64,000 nt of DNA from Pseudisothecium myosuroides. Lineage: Eukaryota > Streptophyta > Bryopsida > Hypnales > Lembophyllaceae. Under the pieces are notes generated by a model. It was not told the origin of the DNA, ran no database searches, and saw only the letters and a program-made list of their open reading frames with translations. Positions 22,359 through 35,371 of this stretch are shown here, piece by piece. The position numbers and the translations under genes were made by a program. The stretch lies in assembly GCA_951799445.1 (NCBI GenBank), contig OX637290.1, forward strand, positions 27,026,987 through 27,090,986. The letters are read 5' to 3'. Position 1 is the first letter of the stretch; each line of letters opens with the position of its first letter.

Positions 22359-24924
22359 AATGGATATTGCAGGCAATGCCTTCATTTCATTTGAAAGGCA
22401 CCTGTTTGTTATTTTTTGTATCAGCATGAGTAAAATGTGGTGAACCCACCTTTAGTATACATTCAATTCTGATCCAATGTACTCAATGTCTGTAATTGCA
22501 TTTGCCTTTTCATTTGGTATGTATTGTTGCAATATTTGGGGAATTATATCAGGAGATCTTCCGTATCCGAAACTGCGGAAATGCCGTCGGCCCTAAAGTA
22601 GTGCTTATTATTATTTGAGTTAAAATTATGTTGAATCCATTGACTTCTTGCAACACTAGGAATCCTAGTTGTCTACATTCTTCTACATATCGGGAAGTCT
22701 CCCGACGATTCATGACAAATACTACTCACTCTAGTTGCACTTACTCAATTTTCTTGGCAATCCATCCTCTCAATCATAGAAACCTACTCCATTTCATGTA
22801 TTTCTTCCTACTTTCAAAGCCATTGTACCCTCTAAAATCCTAATATCAATAGATCCCCTGATGAATATTATGCTAGCAAAGTCCGAAATTCCCCTCAAAG
22901 TCCAAAAGTAGTTAAATATGGCATATATGTATAAATTTTAAATTATACTTCCTTTGTTTTTAAAGAATACTGGTGTTTTTTTTGTTTTAAAAAATAAATA
23001 CCATTATTTTTTATAAACAAAGGGAGTATAATAATTAATTTCAATCAATATTTTTATGAATTTACAATTTTATAAATTCACTAGTCTATGATCCAAAACG
23101 TTTCAAATGTTCCAAATTAAAAAATTAAAAAAATAATATAGGCTTCAAATTTTAAAAACAAGTTTCAAAATTTTCAAAGTAGAAGTGCATATATGTTTAA
23201 ATCTTTGAATTAAATTCTTTCAAAGAATATTTTTAGAATTTCAAAGCTTGAAAAAGATTGTCATTAATAAATGAAGAAAAGGCAAAAGCATTAGTTCAAA
23301 ATGACAATCTTTCCTTGAGAAGTTAGTAGAATGTATGTCTTAGTTATAGAATTTTGATTGAAAAGTGATAAGAGATTTAGAGTTGCCGTATATATAGGAT
23401 ACAAGCTGGATCTAAACTTCACCAACAGGGAATTTTTAAAAGTGAATTCTATTTGAAGAATTGTAAATGAAAAGTAGAAAATCCTAAATTTTGTTCAAGT
23501 GATGAAGTCAAAGAAATTATTACAAGCTTTTGGTATGATGGACTAGGTTTATTAATGAATTTTTCATTTGAGTTAGCACTTCATTGTTTTTTTGTGTTTT
23601 TACACACATGTACTCTTAGTCTTGAAAACTAAAGATTCTAATTAAATTTTTTGCAATCTAATTTTTCTTATATATATCAATGATGAAGATGAATTTGCTT
23701 AATAACTTGAACAACTACTCAAAGGGAGTAATGAATTAATTGCTATAAAAAAAAGTTCCATTTATTAGTGATCTCTTGTTTCTACTATGGAATAACAACT
23801 TGGAAGTCGTTGAAGGTGCATTCATACTATAATATAAAAGAGCTTTTTGAAATCCTAGATTTAAATCAAGCGTTGACAAATCATTGAAATTTTTTCAACA
23901 ATAGATAGTCAAATAAATGTATTGAAGAATTTTGTACAAAACCACCTTGGTAACAAGCAAATATGCAACATCATTATATAAAGTACAATAGTCCACTTGT
24001 AACTTGGTAGCAAGATTGACATATGAGTGCCAAATATTTTTTTTAAATTAAAAAATAAGGTTCAACATCAAATTTATTCTACACCAATTTGACAACCTGG
24101 AAGATGTTGAATCAACAACATTGGGAGGGGGGGAAGGAATTTATCTCCATTAGATCAATGGATGATTTTTTTTTTGAGTTGTAGGGAAGTATGAGTAGAA
24201 TTGCTTGCCACTTTTCAGTGGATAGTAAAGAGAGAATATCAACAAAAAAAAATACATTAGAAATTTTTTTATTTCACTTTAAATGGAGTTCAAGAAGATA
24301 AACTAAAATATAAATTCAAAAAAAAATCTTCAAATTGAAAAATTTGAAAGGAAATACAAAAATACTATAAAGTTTCGATATTATGGACATGCAAAGCTTA
24401 GAATTGCAACCTTACAGTGTTCTTTTGAAATTTATATATTTTTTAAATGTATAATTTAAAACTAAATTTGTCAAGTTTATTTGCTTAGTTAGAATCAAAT
24501 ACAAGAGAAGAATGTTTTTAAAGGAAAAATTGATTGAGGCACATCCCATAAGACCAACTTGGTTGATCATAACATGAAAGTAATAATGTAGATGGGACCA
24601 AATTTTACCAAAATCAATGAAGAACAATATATAGCACTAAATAAAATGGTATCCACTGCAATGCTAAATAGAGAATGTTTAGCTTCAATCAATGATAGTT
24701 ATGGCTCCATGATAGCTAATAGGGGAAATTTTGTTAAAATGGTGATATTTCATACGCCATTTTTTCATTCATAAATTCAAATTGGGAGGGGAGGAATAGG
24801 AAGCTTGCAAGAATGAGATACTCTATCTAGAATCCAAATCCCTAACTAGCCAAAATGTAATTTTGCTTGAAATGCTCCAAGTCGCATTCCCTGTCTTAGG
24901 CATTAATTGGGATTGACACAATGA
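22359..24924. other. AT-rich intergenic sequence
   Basis: No gene was recognised. The last three palindromes of the element (22548, 22689, 22845) are at its left edge and mark the likely right limit of the element. A small MITE is at 22948-23026. The remainder is very AT-rich with short homopolymers and is probably old transposon debris. Confidence 0.5.
22948..23026. mobile_element. 79-bp Stowaway-like MITE
   Basis: Ends read CTTCCTTTGTTTTTAAAGAA on the left and the complement of CTCCCTTTGTTTATAAAAAA on the right, flanked by TA on both sides. The element is one imperfect hairpin. The CTCCCT start and TA duplication match the Stowaway (Tc1/mariner-related) group known in plants. Confidence 0.75.
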
Positions 24925-27525
24925 TCACCAATAATCTTTACAAGAGCACACCCCACCTTTGAAGTGATGAAAGCGATTTGCATCTTGAACCACAACCTCT
25001 CTTCTGGTCACTTTGGAGATCAATTTGGTTGTTGTATGACAATCTAAACACACCTGAACTCAAGGTTCTTGAAAACACAAATGGGTTTACGACTTGGTGT
25101 GCTAATACAATAGAACCACTCTAAGCTGATCGGTCCCGGACCGGTCTGACAGATTGGTTTATAGAGGTTTATTGACTTAGAGAGGGTCATTTTTAGTCAC
25201 AGCCTTTGCTATGTGGCCCAGTCCAGGACTGGTCTGACATGATTAGTTTACAGAGGTTTATCAACTTAGAGAGGTTCTACTGTAAGTCCATATGCGATAG
25301 CCAACTTCTCACTATGAGAGCAAAGAGAAACCTCTTTATCCTTCTCGTCAACATCATGCAAAACAAGCTGGGTATCCGGAAGGTAGCCTTCAGCCTCGAC
25401 TTTCTCAGTCAACCTGCTCAGCTCTGCATATATCTCATTTGATTCTGGATGAGAAGTATCCCCAACAACAAAGGCATGAATCTTGTTATCAACTTCGATC
25501 CAGCTACGCCCTGGTTCCCTGCATATATCTCTCTCCTGCATCATAGAGCGCACCAAGCCTACTTCTTCCCACTTCTCAGCAACAGCATAGATGTTGGAGA
25601 GGAGTACGTATGCAGAGAAACCGTTGGGTTCCAACTTCACGAGCTCTTTAGCCGCAAGTTCACCCAACTCCACATTACCGTAAGACCTACAGGCACTGAG
25701 CAAGGCTCCCTAACTTGCTCCATTTGGATTAACTGGCATATTATTGATGAAGAGTTTTGCTTCCTCCAGGAGTCCTGCCCGCCCAAGAATATCTACCATG
25801 CAGCTGCAATGAACCACATTGGGAACGATGCCATAATCTTCTGACATAGTCAGGAAGAGTTGACGGCCTTCATCAACAAGGCCTGCATGACTACACGTCG
25901 ACAACACTGCCACAAATGAGTATTCATCAGGCTTCACACCGGCTGCAATCATTTTCCTGAAGACATCAACAGCTTCAGACCCATAGCCATGTTGAGCAAG
26001 TCCACCAATCATCATAGTCCATGTCCTTACATCGCGCTGCTCCATTCTGTCAAAAACCAGCTGCGCATCAGCGATGCTGCCACACTTTCCATACATGTGA
26101 ACAAGCGCATTGCCCTCACGCACATCGGACTCAAATCCACCTTCACGGGCATGCTTGTGAACCTCCGTCACCCACTCCAACGCCCCTGCGCTTGCACAAG
26201 CATTAAGGATAATCGCATACGTAAATGCATTTGATTTGAAGCCTTCACGATTCATTTGCAGGAACAATCGATATGCATCCTCACCAAGCCCATTTTCAGC
26301 ATATGCGCCAATCATCACAGTTCAAATCCTTACATCGCGTTCTTCCATTCTGTCAAAAAACAGTCTAGCATCATTGATGCTGCGACACTTCGCATACATA
26401 TGAACAAGCGCATTGCCCACACGCACATCCGACTCATATCCCCGTTCACGGGTTTCGGCTGTGAACCTCCCTCACCCATTCCAAAGCCCCTGTGCTTTGC
26501 ACAAGCATTCAGGATGCTGGCATATGTCACAGCATTTGGTTCGAAGCCTTCTTATATCATTCGAAGGAACAATTGATATGCTTCCTCACCACGCCCAATT
26601 TCAGCCTAGGCGCCAATCATCACAGTCCACGTAACTACGTCCCGTTCCTCCATTCTCTCAAATACCAGTTGGGCATCATTGATGCTGCCACACTTGGCAT
26701 ACATGTAGACAAGCGCATTGCCCACACGCAAATCTGACTCGAATCCACCTTCACGGGCTTAGCTGTGAACCTCCTTCACCCACTCCAAAGCCCTTACGCT
26801 AGCACACGCATTAAGAATACTCGCATACGTAAATGCATCAGGTTTCGAGCCTTCCCTTTTCATTCGGAGAATAAGATCATATGCCTCATGCTCACATCCA
26901 TTTTGTGCAAGTCCACCGATCATCACGGTAAATGCTCTAACGTCGCGCTGCTCCATTCTGTCGAAAACCAGTCTGGCATCATCGATACTGCCACACTTTT
27001 TTCACCCACTCTAAAGCTCCTGTGCTTGCACACGCGTTCAGGGTGCTCACATAAGTGACTGCATCTGGTTGCAAACCTTCCCGATCCATTTGGAGAAACA
27101 ATCGATAGGCTTCCTCACCACAACCACTTTCAGCAAAGGCGCCGATCATCGCAGTCCACGAGATTACATTGCGATCTCCCATTCTGTCAAAAACAAGTTG
27201 CGCATCATCGATACTGCCACACTTAGCATGTTGGTCAACTAAATCCATCCTTCTCCACAAGTTCATCAAACGCGTGGCAGGCATCTTTCAGTCCTCCACA
27301 TCTGATATAGGCACTCAGTAAGTTGTTTACCACATACATATTCAAATGCATGCCACTCTCAATGACGCACTTGTGAACTTGCTCGACTGCTGCAAGATCT
27401 GCTCGCTTCAGGCACCGCTTCAAAACTTCAACATACATGTACGAGCCTATAGCAATGCCTTGATGCAGTCGGTTCTTCAAGACACCAATTGCTTCACTCG
27501 TCAATTTCACGCTTTGCATGTCCAT
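24925..27525 (-). pseudogene. PLS-class PPR-DYW gene, disrupted
   Basis: The frame starts at ATG 27525. Pentatricopeptide repeats of about 35 residues (VISWTAMIGAFAESGCGEEA, FTYASILNACAS, VRTWTMMIGGLAQHGYGSEA) are followed by E and E+ motifs (GRSWIEVDNKIHAFVVGD) and a DYW deaminase with the HSE zinc/catalytic motif (CSHSEKLAIAYGL). A 175-bp MITE then interrupts it. Beyond the MITE the domain resumes (ISTPSRKPICVFKNL), shifts frame, keeps the CxxC (VCLDCH) and ends CKDYW at TGA 24925-24927. Other damage includes several in-frame stops between 26300 and 26760, an internal deletion near 27000 and TAG for Trp near 25712. Intact relatives are organellar C-to-U RNA editing factors; this one cannot make a full protein. 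Confidence 0.9.
25108..25282. mobile_element. 175-bp Emigrant/pogo-like MITE inside the PPR-DYW gene
   Basis: The termini are CAATAGAACCACTCTAAGCT at the left and, on the other strand, CAGTAGAACCTCTCTAAGTT at the right, flanked by TA. They resemble the CAGTAAAACCTCTATAAATT ends known for Arabidopsis Emigrant MITEs and the pogo-like Lemi1. Internal GGTCCGGGACC-like and GGACTGG sequences and repeated ATAAACCTCTRTAAAC units are also typical. On the gene strand, deleting the element and one TA restores GGA CTT ATT AGC (Gly-Leu-Ile-Ser), the expected DYW-domain reading. Confidence 0.87.
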
Positions 27526-30500
27526 GCCGCCACCGCCAACTCGTAAAGTTTGCTTTGACCCTCTTGCACCAGTGGACAAAGTGTTTCTTCTTCCAGAATT
27601 GCCCTTGGGTAACCTGAATCATCAAAGAATAGAATATAGCACAAACCAAATGATCACACCAATCCAACTGCAAGTTTCACGATGCGGGTGTGACACCTAA
27701 TAATTAAAAATTCCAAGTATAAGTTTGAAATCCACATTCAACATGTAAGCATCATCTATAATAAAGGTATTTGCACGTACTTCATGTCACAAAGGAAGAC
27801 AACTTAATCTCATGCCAATACCTATTTAGTTGTACATCTCTTGAAAATCATTGGTGCAATAACCAACATGGGATGGTGGTTTACTTTGAGTCACCAATTT
27901 GAGAGTTGCCTTGACCCATAGTGGAGTTGAAGAATCATCTACCCAAAGCATTTTCTTTGTCTCCTTGTGTCTAAAGTTCGATGCTTTGGGATTCATCTAG
28001 ATACCACATCCCACAATCAAATACATAAAAAATAGATCAAACAATATAAGCTATTAAAATATTAATGTGAACTAATTAGCTTTCACTATACTCCTGAGAA
28101 TGCCTGTTCATCCTAAAGCGCCAATGACCTTGGACAAGCAATGAACAACCTCGTCATTATTTTTCCAAACTTCCTAACATCAACTAACTAGAAGCCCTAC
28201 TGATAATCCTGGAGATAACTTATAAACTTTGTTGTCCCACCACTGCAAAGGATCCGCAAAATACTCTTCCCAAAGTTGTACAATTGTTTGTGCTTTGCCT
28301 GAATCAACTGGAACATATATCATATATGTCAGACACATTCTCTGATAGAAACAGACAGCGCCTACTTATTTCCACGAGGACGAGCACTCTGATACATACT
28401 TGAATATTGATTCGCACAGATGAATTCTTCCAAACTGATGAAGATGCACACCGAATTTCTCCACAGCATCTTCCTCCAGGGGATAACGAGCCCAATAGTA
28501 AAGAAGGGTGTATGAGCAATGGAGACTTCAAGAGAGCGATCACACAGGCATCTTGTCAAACAAATACCCAACAGTGGGTCAAAAACAAATTGGTAGCATA
28601 AGATACTCATCAACCCAAATATAATAAGATCAAAACTCAACCAACCAAGGTCATGTTTGTCAATTTGGGAAAAAAGTAACACCCCATTTATAACAACTGC
28701 TGTGGAGGAAATCTACATGCATATATGGGACACATATGTTCCTAACATGACCGGCGTGGTTCAGTTTACACAAGTCACAAGTCACCCAACCACATTAGCA
28801 TAACAGGCACACTCAACTCACCTGTGCACCAGCTCCACGCACCAAACAGCTTCTCCTTTGTTGCCAATGACGCCATAAATGAGTGCAGATTGCAGACATT
28901 ATGTGGCTAGGTGTCAACGGACTTCCAAAGATTCCTCTCCAACAACAAGGTAACACCACAAAGAGGAATCTGACTTTCCATCTAGAGGAAGTATATGAAT
29001 GAATCTCTGACTTCAAGTCTTTGCCTTTGTTTCGAGTTTACGTTCTCTGTCTGTAAAGTGAAACTCCTTCTCCAAATGTATACAGTGTCGGAGGCCCTGA
29101 GGAAAAGTAGTATACAAGTATCCATCTGCTCCTTTCAACTGAGCTCGTTCTCTTCTCCAAATTGCTAAACCGCCAGGCAGGAAGATAAATCTTCCACATC
29201 CCTTCAACTACATATATTCTCTTTCTGTTTTGTGAGATCCCCTCCAATTCGCTAAACCCTCAATTTGGAGAGAAAAACACCTACATCAGCAGTTCTCTAC
29301 ATCAACCACCACAATGTATGCAGCCTTCGCATTACGCTTCAGTCCAAACAAAATGTCAAGTAGCAAATACGAAACAGTATCTGAAAGTCTTCTGCTCCCG
29401 TTCAACTCTACCTATTTTCCACGCTGCCAAACCCTAAATTCTCAAGCTTCCAAGCAGGGAGGACGAAACAACAACAGCAATACCTGGATATCAACATGAA
29501 CAACTTCTAATCTAGTCCACTTCCGAATGCTTGACTAGATCTTCACCTCGGTCCAGAGAAAATTTCAAAAGTGAAAGTATCAATCACTAAGGTTCTTCTA
29601 GTCCCTCAGACTCCTCTGTAGCCAGCAAGAACGCTGCAACAGATGCTGTAACTTGAACAGCTACAACCTTCTACTGCAACTTATGTAGAGCAAGAAACCC
29701 TAAACCACAACACCTCCGCATGAACAACCCCAAATATCTGCAATTTCCAAAAACTTGACTAAAACTTGACTTCAAACCAGACAAGGCGTCGTGTATAGTT
29801 TACCTCTTCAAATTGCTGCTCGCTTGCAACTGCGTCTGCTCTACCCACCAAATTGCCAAATCCTAACTATAGAGAGGAAAACACCCTAAACAGCTGGACA
29901 TGAACAAACGACCCCTATAAGCAACAAGTTCCACAGTCTCACTTCAATTTAATCTCGGTCCATCATACACAAATCAATTTTTGAGCTACCTTTCAATTGT
30001 GCCTGTACACAGTTTTCTATTTCTTGACCCTAGTTTTAGTAAGAGAAGCTCCCTCAAAACTTTCCGTAGGAACAACAGCCCATGCAACCTTGACTTCAAC
30101 CTAGACAGAAAGTATCATGTACCAAATCGTTCTCTTTGAGTTATTCAGACACCTTCCAACTCTGTCCGCGCCTCTCTCTGAATTGACATACCCTAATCCA
30201 AGCAGGGAGAGAAACCACAACATCCACAACTCCCAATGTACGCAAAAAGCTTCAAAATTTGACATTGTTTCAGAGAAACGATCATACGTGAAAAACTATG
30301 CCCTGAAAGTTTCCTGCTACCTTGCAAGGTTTAACTTCGGGTGGAGATTCTACGAGTGGACAACAAATCTGGTGCAGCAAGAGGAGATGGCGAGACACCA
30401 CATGCATCTGCATCAGGATCCCATTCCAACACTCAGAGGTTGAACACTGCACTTGCACTTTTGCAACGGTGATCTAGAATTTGGATAATCTTGTTTCAGG

Positions 30501-31100
30501 ATCCACGTAGAAGAAATTTGTTGTTGATGAAGGCTGATATGTCGGTTTTTAGAATCCAATGATCTCAAGAGTGACAATAGAAGCGGAAGACCAAAAGTAC
30601 ACGGTGTGAGAAATCCTGTTTCACATTCCAATTGAAGTCTGGCCTGTTACAACACCATGGAGTCATGGTGTCCTCCATAGAAACATTTCTGAGAATCCTC
30701 ACTCTTCAATATTCTGCTGTTCAATGCTCCTTTCCCAGGAGGTACAAGCCGGAACTCTAGCCAAGAACACCTTCTGCAAAATTCGTGCAAGCTACTAAAC
30801 GTGGTCTGGTGGACCAAGCAATGCAAAGACCAAAATTCTCCTAAACGAAAGCTAGAGATCAAAGCGAAATAATTACGTCAAGCAAATGACACCAACTCCG
30901 AGCCAAAAACCGCAAAATGGAGATTGCGTCTGTCCTTCCTGCTATCGATTTTGCATGGCGAAGCATTGAGAGCAGAAACCTCGGAAAAAACGCAAATTTT
31001 CTTTTATATTCAGTCCTTTCAGTCTACCCTAAAACCTTAAGTTAAACCTTAAACCCTAAATCCTAATCCTAACCCTTGCGTAAAGCCCAAGCAAATTGAG
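27526..31100. other. Intergenic region with degenerate repeats
   Basis: No gene was recognised. From about 29050 to 30290 a loosely repeated block recurs. Phrases like CCAAATTGCTAAACC or CCAAACCCTAA are followed by AGGCAGG or GGAGAGAAAACACC and then CAACAACT or similar, at about 29157, 29246, 29420, 29847 and 30177. Copies are diverged and spacing is irregular. At 31025-31080 there is a short reverse telomere-like stretch (CCTTAAACCCTAAATCCTAA). Confidence 0.4.
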
Positions 31101-34070
31101 TGATGATCTCGTCAGTCGAAATGCGATGGTACAACGGTCTACGGTACTCAATGCTAAAATGTTTCAAATGTCATGAAATTGTGAATTTTTATACATGTAA
31201 AGAGCCCTCATAACATTGCTCACCTTTGTTGGGGTCCCTTTTGCTTCCCCAAAATCAGGAGCCCCCAACCAATGATTTTGCTAAGTCTAACCACACAATG
31301 ATTTACATGCCAATAATATTCTGAGCATTATAACTCAATTCTCCCCTAGGTATCTTGGAGAGAATTATACTTCCACTTGGGGGAGGCGCCTCACTTGGTT
31401 TATCAAAGTTATGCTATGCATTTTTTTATGCATAAATGTGAAAGTAATACTCCTCTATTTCTGGATAATATCCATATTTTCTTGTAAAGACAAAGGAAAC
31501 ACAAGTATTATTCAAAAAGAGAGGTCGTCTTAACTTAGTATTGTACTTTGTTATTGTTTGGTTTATCTATGGCAATCACTTTATTAAAAAAAATTGAATG
31601 TTGAAGTGTTGAAATTCTAAAATTTCAAGCTATTGAAATCTACAAACCTATAGAATTTGTAAAACAAGCAATATGTGTCTAAAATACTGTATTGGCTTGT
31701 GTATTTTCCAATTACAAATGTAATAGTTCAATCTGTATTACATTCCTTTTTTCTTAAGTTTTTCTATTTTCAATAGATTCCAATACTATTTTTAATGATT
31801 AAAAAAATATTTTGATAGTTTATTTTACACAACATCTTAGAGCAAATTATTTTGAAACTCAATGTCTTCTACTTTATAGTTTCATGGTGTGTGAATACTT
31901 CAATGTGCAAGTACACTTTTTGCCCCTTGAACGTTGGGCCGGTGATTGTGGAAATCATCCCTTTTGGCATTGGATGACATCATCTTCTTTGAAAAAACAA
32001 AAGTGCAAAGTTCCTTGACTATGTTCTCACCAAAAATGCTCCAAAACTGCCATTTCTAGTACAAGTACCAAATTTTTGAAAAATATAATTTTTGGACACA
32101 TGTAATCGGAGGATCTTGTAGTACTCTGGTTTGAAAATATGTGGAAAAAATTTCAGAAATTTCCATCATGTAGATTGGAATATATTAGTGTTTGAAGTGG
32201 CAAAAGTCATTTTTTTGGCCCTGCACAAAACCGGGCAGCTGCACTTCACAAGGTCAGATTATTATGAAACAAATTCCAAAATGGTTGTGCTTCTTTAGAT
32301 TCATTCTTCAGGGCAAGTTGGCTACATGCTTGAAAATTTTCAGATTATTTGGAATTGTACAACATATAGGAAAAAAATAGTAAGTAGAAAGAAGTAGAGA
32401 ATGGTTCAAAACACTAAATTGTTAAGAAGTTAATTATGGAATTGAAAAATGCCAATCCCAATGGTTGCAATGCTGTAATAAAGAATCTACATCCTACAAT
32501 TTTTTATTTATTTTTAAATATTGAAAATTGAGTGAAATAAACGACTTCAAAGTTTATTTTAGAGTAGACAATCCATAACTGCCCGCAAACTAAAAATCCT
32601 CATAATGTTTGACTCATTGATCAGAATGGAATGATTCAAAGCTTTCCACGTATATATAAATCTAATAAACCAATTTCAAATTTTTATTTTTGAAAAAAGT
32701 GATTTTTTCTAATCTGCCCGGACTGCCCGAGTTCACCAACAAACAACATTTTTGGCCATAACTTTTGACTCGTATTTCCAAATGTCATGAAATTTGGTGC
32801 ATATGAAAGATATTCCTCGTCCCCACCTTCTATAAAAAATTTCAGCCCAAAATATGCAAATCTCCTGTCACACATACCTGCCCAAAATTTCTATGTTGCC
32901 AAAAAAATCATGTTGGTCCTTTAGGGGTTAATGGAGGTCAAACTACTATTCATGATCTTCCCTTTCCATACAAAATTTGGCGGATGATTCATAGTTGCAC
33001 TTCTATCCTATATAGGAGATTCTCTTGTCATTCATCAGCCGCTGATCATCCACCTCAACATTTAAGGGTTAAGGGTTTCAAATCCAATGATGTCTATAGT
33101 TGCACATTGAGGTGCAGTACTTCTTCAAAATGCATTCGAAATGCTCTTTTGAACACTAATTTTGTATAAAACCCTACATAAAGACTTTCAATTCATTTTC
33201 CTACATTGAAATTACAATCTTCACTAAAATACTCAAAATTTATTTTACCTCCAAGATTTGTATTCACAATTGGAAAAAGTACAAAAAATCTTAAAATAAT
33301 ATGACAATAAATTTTACAACACCAAAGACCTATGTTAAAGAGATTGGCCAAGTGTCCAATTAAAGTAATTACAATGATCAAGCTAGAATTTTCAAAATTA
33401 AGCATAGAGTAAACCGGCCATTTATTGCACACATCCAAACACCGCACCGCAACATCTCCCAATGATAAAACACTAACCATACAACCCCCTCTCCAATGAC
33501 CAAATACTAACCGCACAATTTACCTACCAATTTAATTGTGATGGGAACAAAATTTTGTATCACCGCCCAATGATCGCACACTATGCAGTGATTGGTTGCA
33601 AGGAATTTTTAACTAGATTTGAGCTTCATCACCTTCACATTGCAATAAAATTTGTAGGAAGAGATCTTTTTATATTTTGTTTTTTGAAGGTGAATCCTAA
33701 TATGACATTTAATAATCACACCAAAATTCAAAACATGCAAGTTTCTATATTTAAGTAGGGAAGGGTTTGAATTTTGTTTATACAATGAATGGTAAGTTTA
33801 TTATATATAATATACCATGACAAAGCAATCTTCTAGTATGATATATAGTTTCTCAACCACACAATAGATATTTTCAAAACCTTCTAATCATCTTCCTTAG
33901 ATCCAAATAATTTGCAAAAAAATTCATCCTCTTAAAAGTCAATTGGCATTTATTGGTTGAAATTTCAAATTATTAAAACAATAACTTTTTAAGAATTGAG
34001 AATTTTTTGAGGCAACCAATGAAAGTTGAGACATTTCATGCTTCAAAGGTAGTTTTGTGTAAATAAAGAT
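31101..34070. other. AT-rich DNA with a truncated TTAA-type repeat copy
   Basis: Roughly 31985-32927 is a copy of the dispersed non-coding repeat also seen at 8800-10530 and, intact, at 48543-49472. Its right end GGTCCTTTAGGGG followed by TTAA (32928-32931) is the same terminus as that of the intact element. I could not find its left terminus. Nothing else was recognised. Confidence 0.5.
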
Positions 34071-34415
34071 CATAATGTACAATGCCTTTTAGAAAGTAAA
34101 TTTGGACTTGGAAGAATATCTTTCAAAATTTGTCTTTCTCTGATCTAACTTTCAAAACTAACCTATTGAATTTATTGTTTTATGCAATCTTTATCAACAT
34201 GCCAAATTTTGATTTCAAAAAATAAAAATTTTATTTTTGATAAATTATTTTATGTGTTTTATATTGTGTGACAAAATAATTCATTGGAAAATATTGGTGA
34301 TGAATTTTTTAAATTTTATTGTGCAAATATTTAAGAAACATCAATGTGCACATTTCACTCTTAGAGAAAAATCCCATTATCAAGGTCAAATTTTATACCA
34401 CAAAAAATTCAATGT

Positions 34416-35314
34416 CAATTTCCAAAAGAGTTGCATTATCTTTGAAATTGTTTAGAAGGACTAAACAAAATGAAGGGGAAGACAAACTTTTCAACTTGTT
34501 TTTCAAGAATGCATGCAATTTGAGATTTAATTAAAGCCTACTTTCTTGCAATGCAACAAAATCTTTTAAAACTTTAGATACGATTTGCATTATGCAAACA
34601 AAACATCTTAGGTCTACAACCAAATATACCCGTAGTTATCACATTGGACAAATTGTCCGTCCTAATTGTCCAATTTGCCCGCTTGTCCAGGACGTTCAAT
34701 AACCTTGACCTGCTCAATGTGACTACTTTAAAGTAGTTACATTGTTCGTCTAGTCTGTCGAATATGTCCGCCTATCCGAGACGTCTGGTGATCTTAACTC
34801 GCCAGGTGTGACAATAATGAATATATTTCTTTCAAGGTTTGTTAAATTACACATCAAGGATCATCCATTACGTTTGCATAACTGCTAAACTCTCTTTTTT
34901 TTCTACAGATTTTGAATTTGTGTAATATACCCTTGTAGAAAGTATTTACGAGTTACGTAGTGTGATATACCTTTATAGAAATTCAAAGGTGCTAAGACCT
35001 TAGTGTAAAAAATGGTAAGGAATCACTAACATAAAATGTTGCACCTTTAGAAAATCTATGCTGCACCGTTGCATCAAATGTACGTACATCCCTAGCATGA
35101 CTCTATGTATGTACTAGTATTCCAAGATTTGACATATCATTAGATGAAATTTCAGCCCTGTAGAGGGCTGTGTGTTCCCAGCCTGTGGGAACTGCCAAAT
35201 TCAGGGCCGCGGTAGCTCACTGACGTGGCCGAGCGACTGCCACGTTGGAAAAAAAAAAAAAATTCAAAAAAAAAAAAATGAAATTTTTTTTTCTGTTTTT
35301 TTTCATTTCAAGAC

Positions 35315-35371
<57 letters not shown>

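Larger units (their letters stand above)
14271..22862. repeat. Right cluster of 18-bp GATC-centred palindromes (18 copies)
   Basis: Eighteen copies of the ATCGRGRGATCYCYCGAT family start at 14271, 14839, 14913, 14957, 15050, 15147, 15261, 15358, 16837, 18624, 18949, 19433, 20724, 21204, 21525, 22548, 22689 and 22845. The copy at 15147 is a perfect palindrome (ATCGGGAGATCTCCCGAT), and those at 15358 and 16837 are identical to each other (ATCGAGAGATCCCTCGAT). Eight precede the ParB-like gene. Those at 16837, 18624 and 18949 lie in its inferred introns, 19433 in its last exon, and the rest downstream. The cluster coincides with the extent of the plus-strand element genes. Confidence 0.87.

Noticed and set aside
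1748..22862. CRISPR-like array of palindromic repeats
   Set aside because: Spacing between copies is irregular (tens to thousands of bases) and there are no unique equal-length spacers or cas genes; the context is eukaryotic.
24592..24774. Short plus-strand frame in AT-rich DNA
   Set aside because: Sixty codons with no recognisable feature in sequence that is otherwise non-coding.
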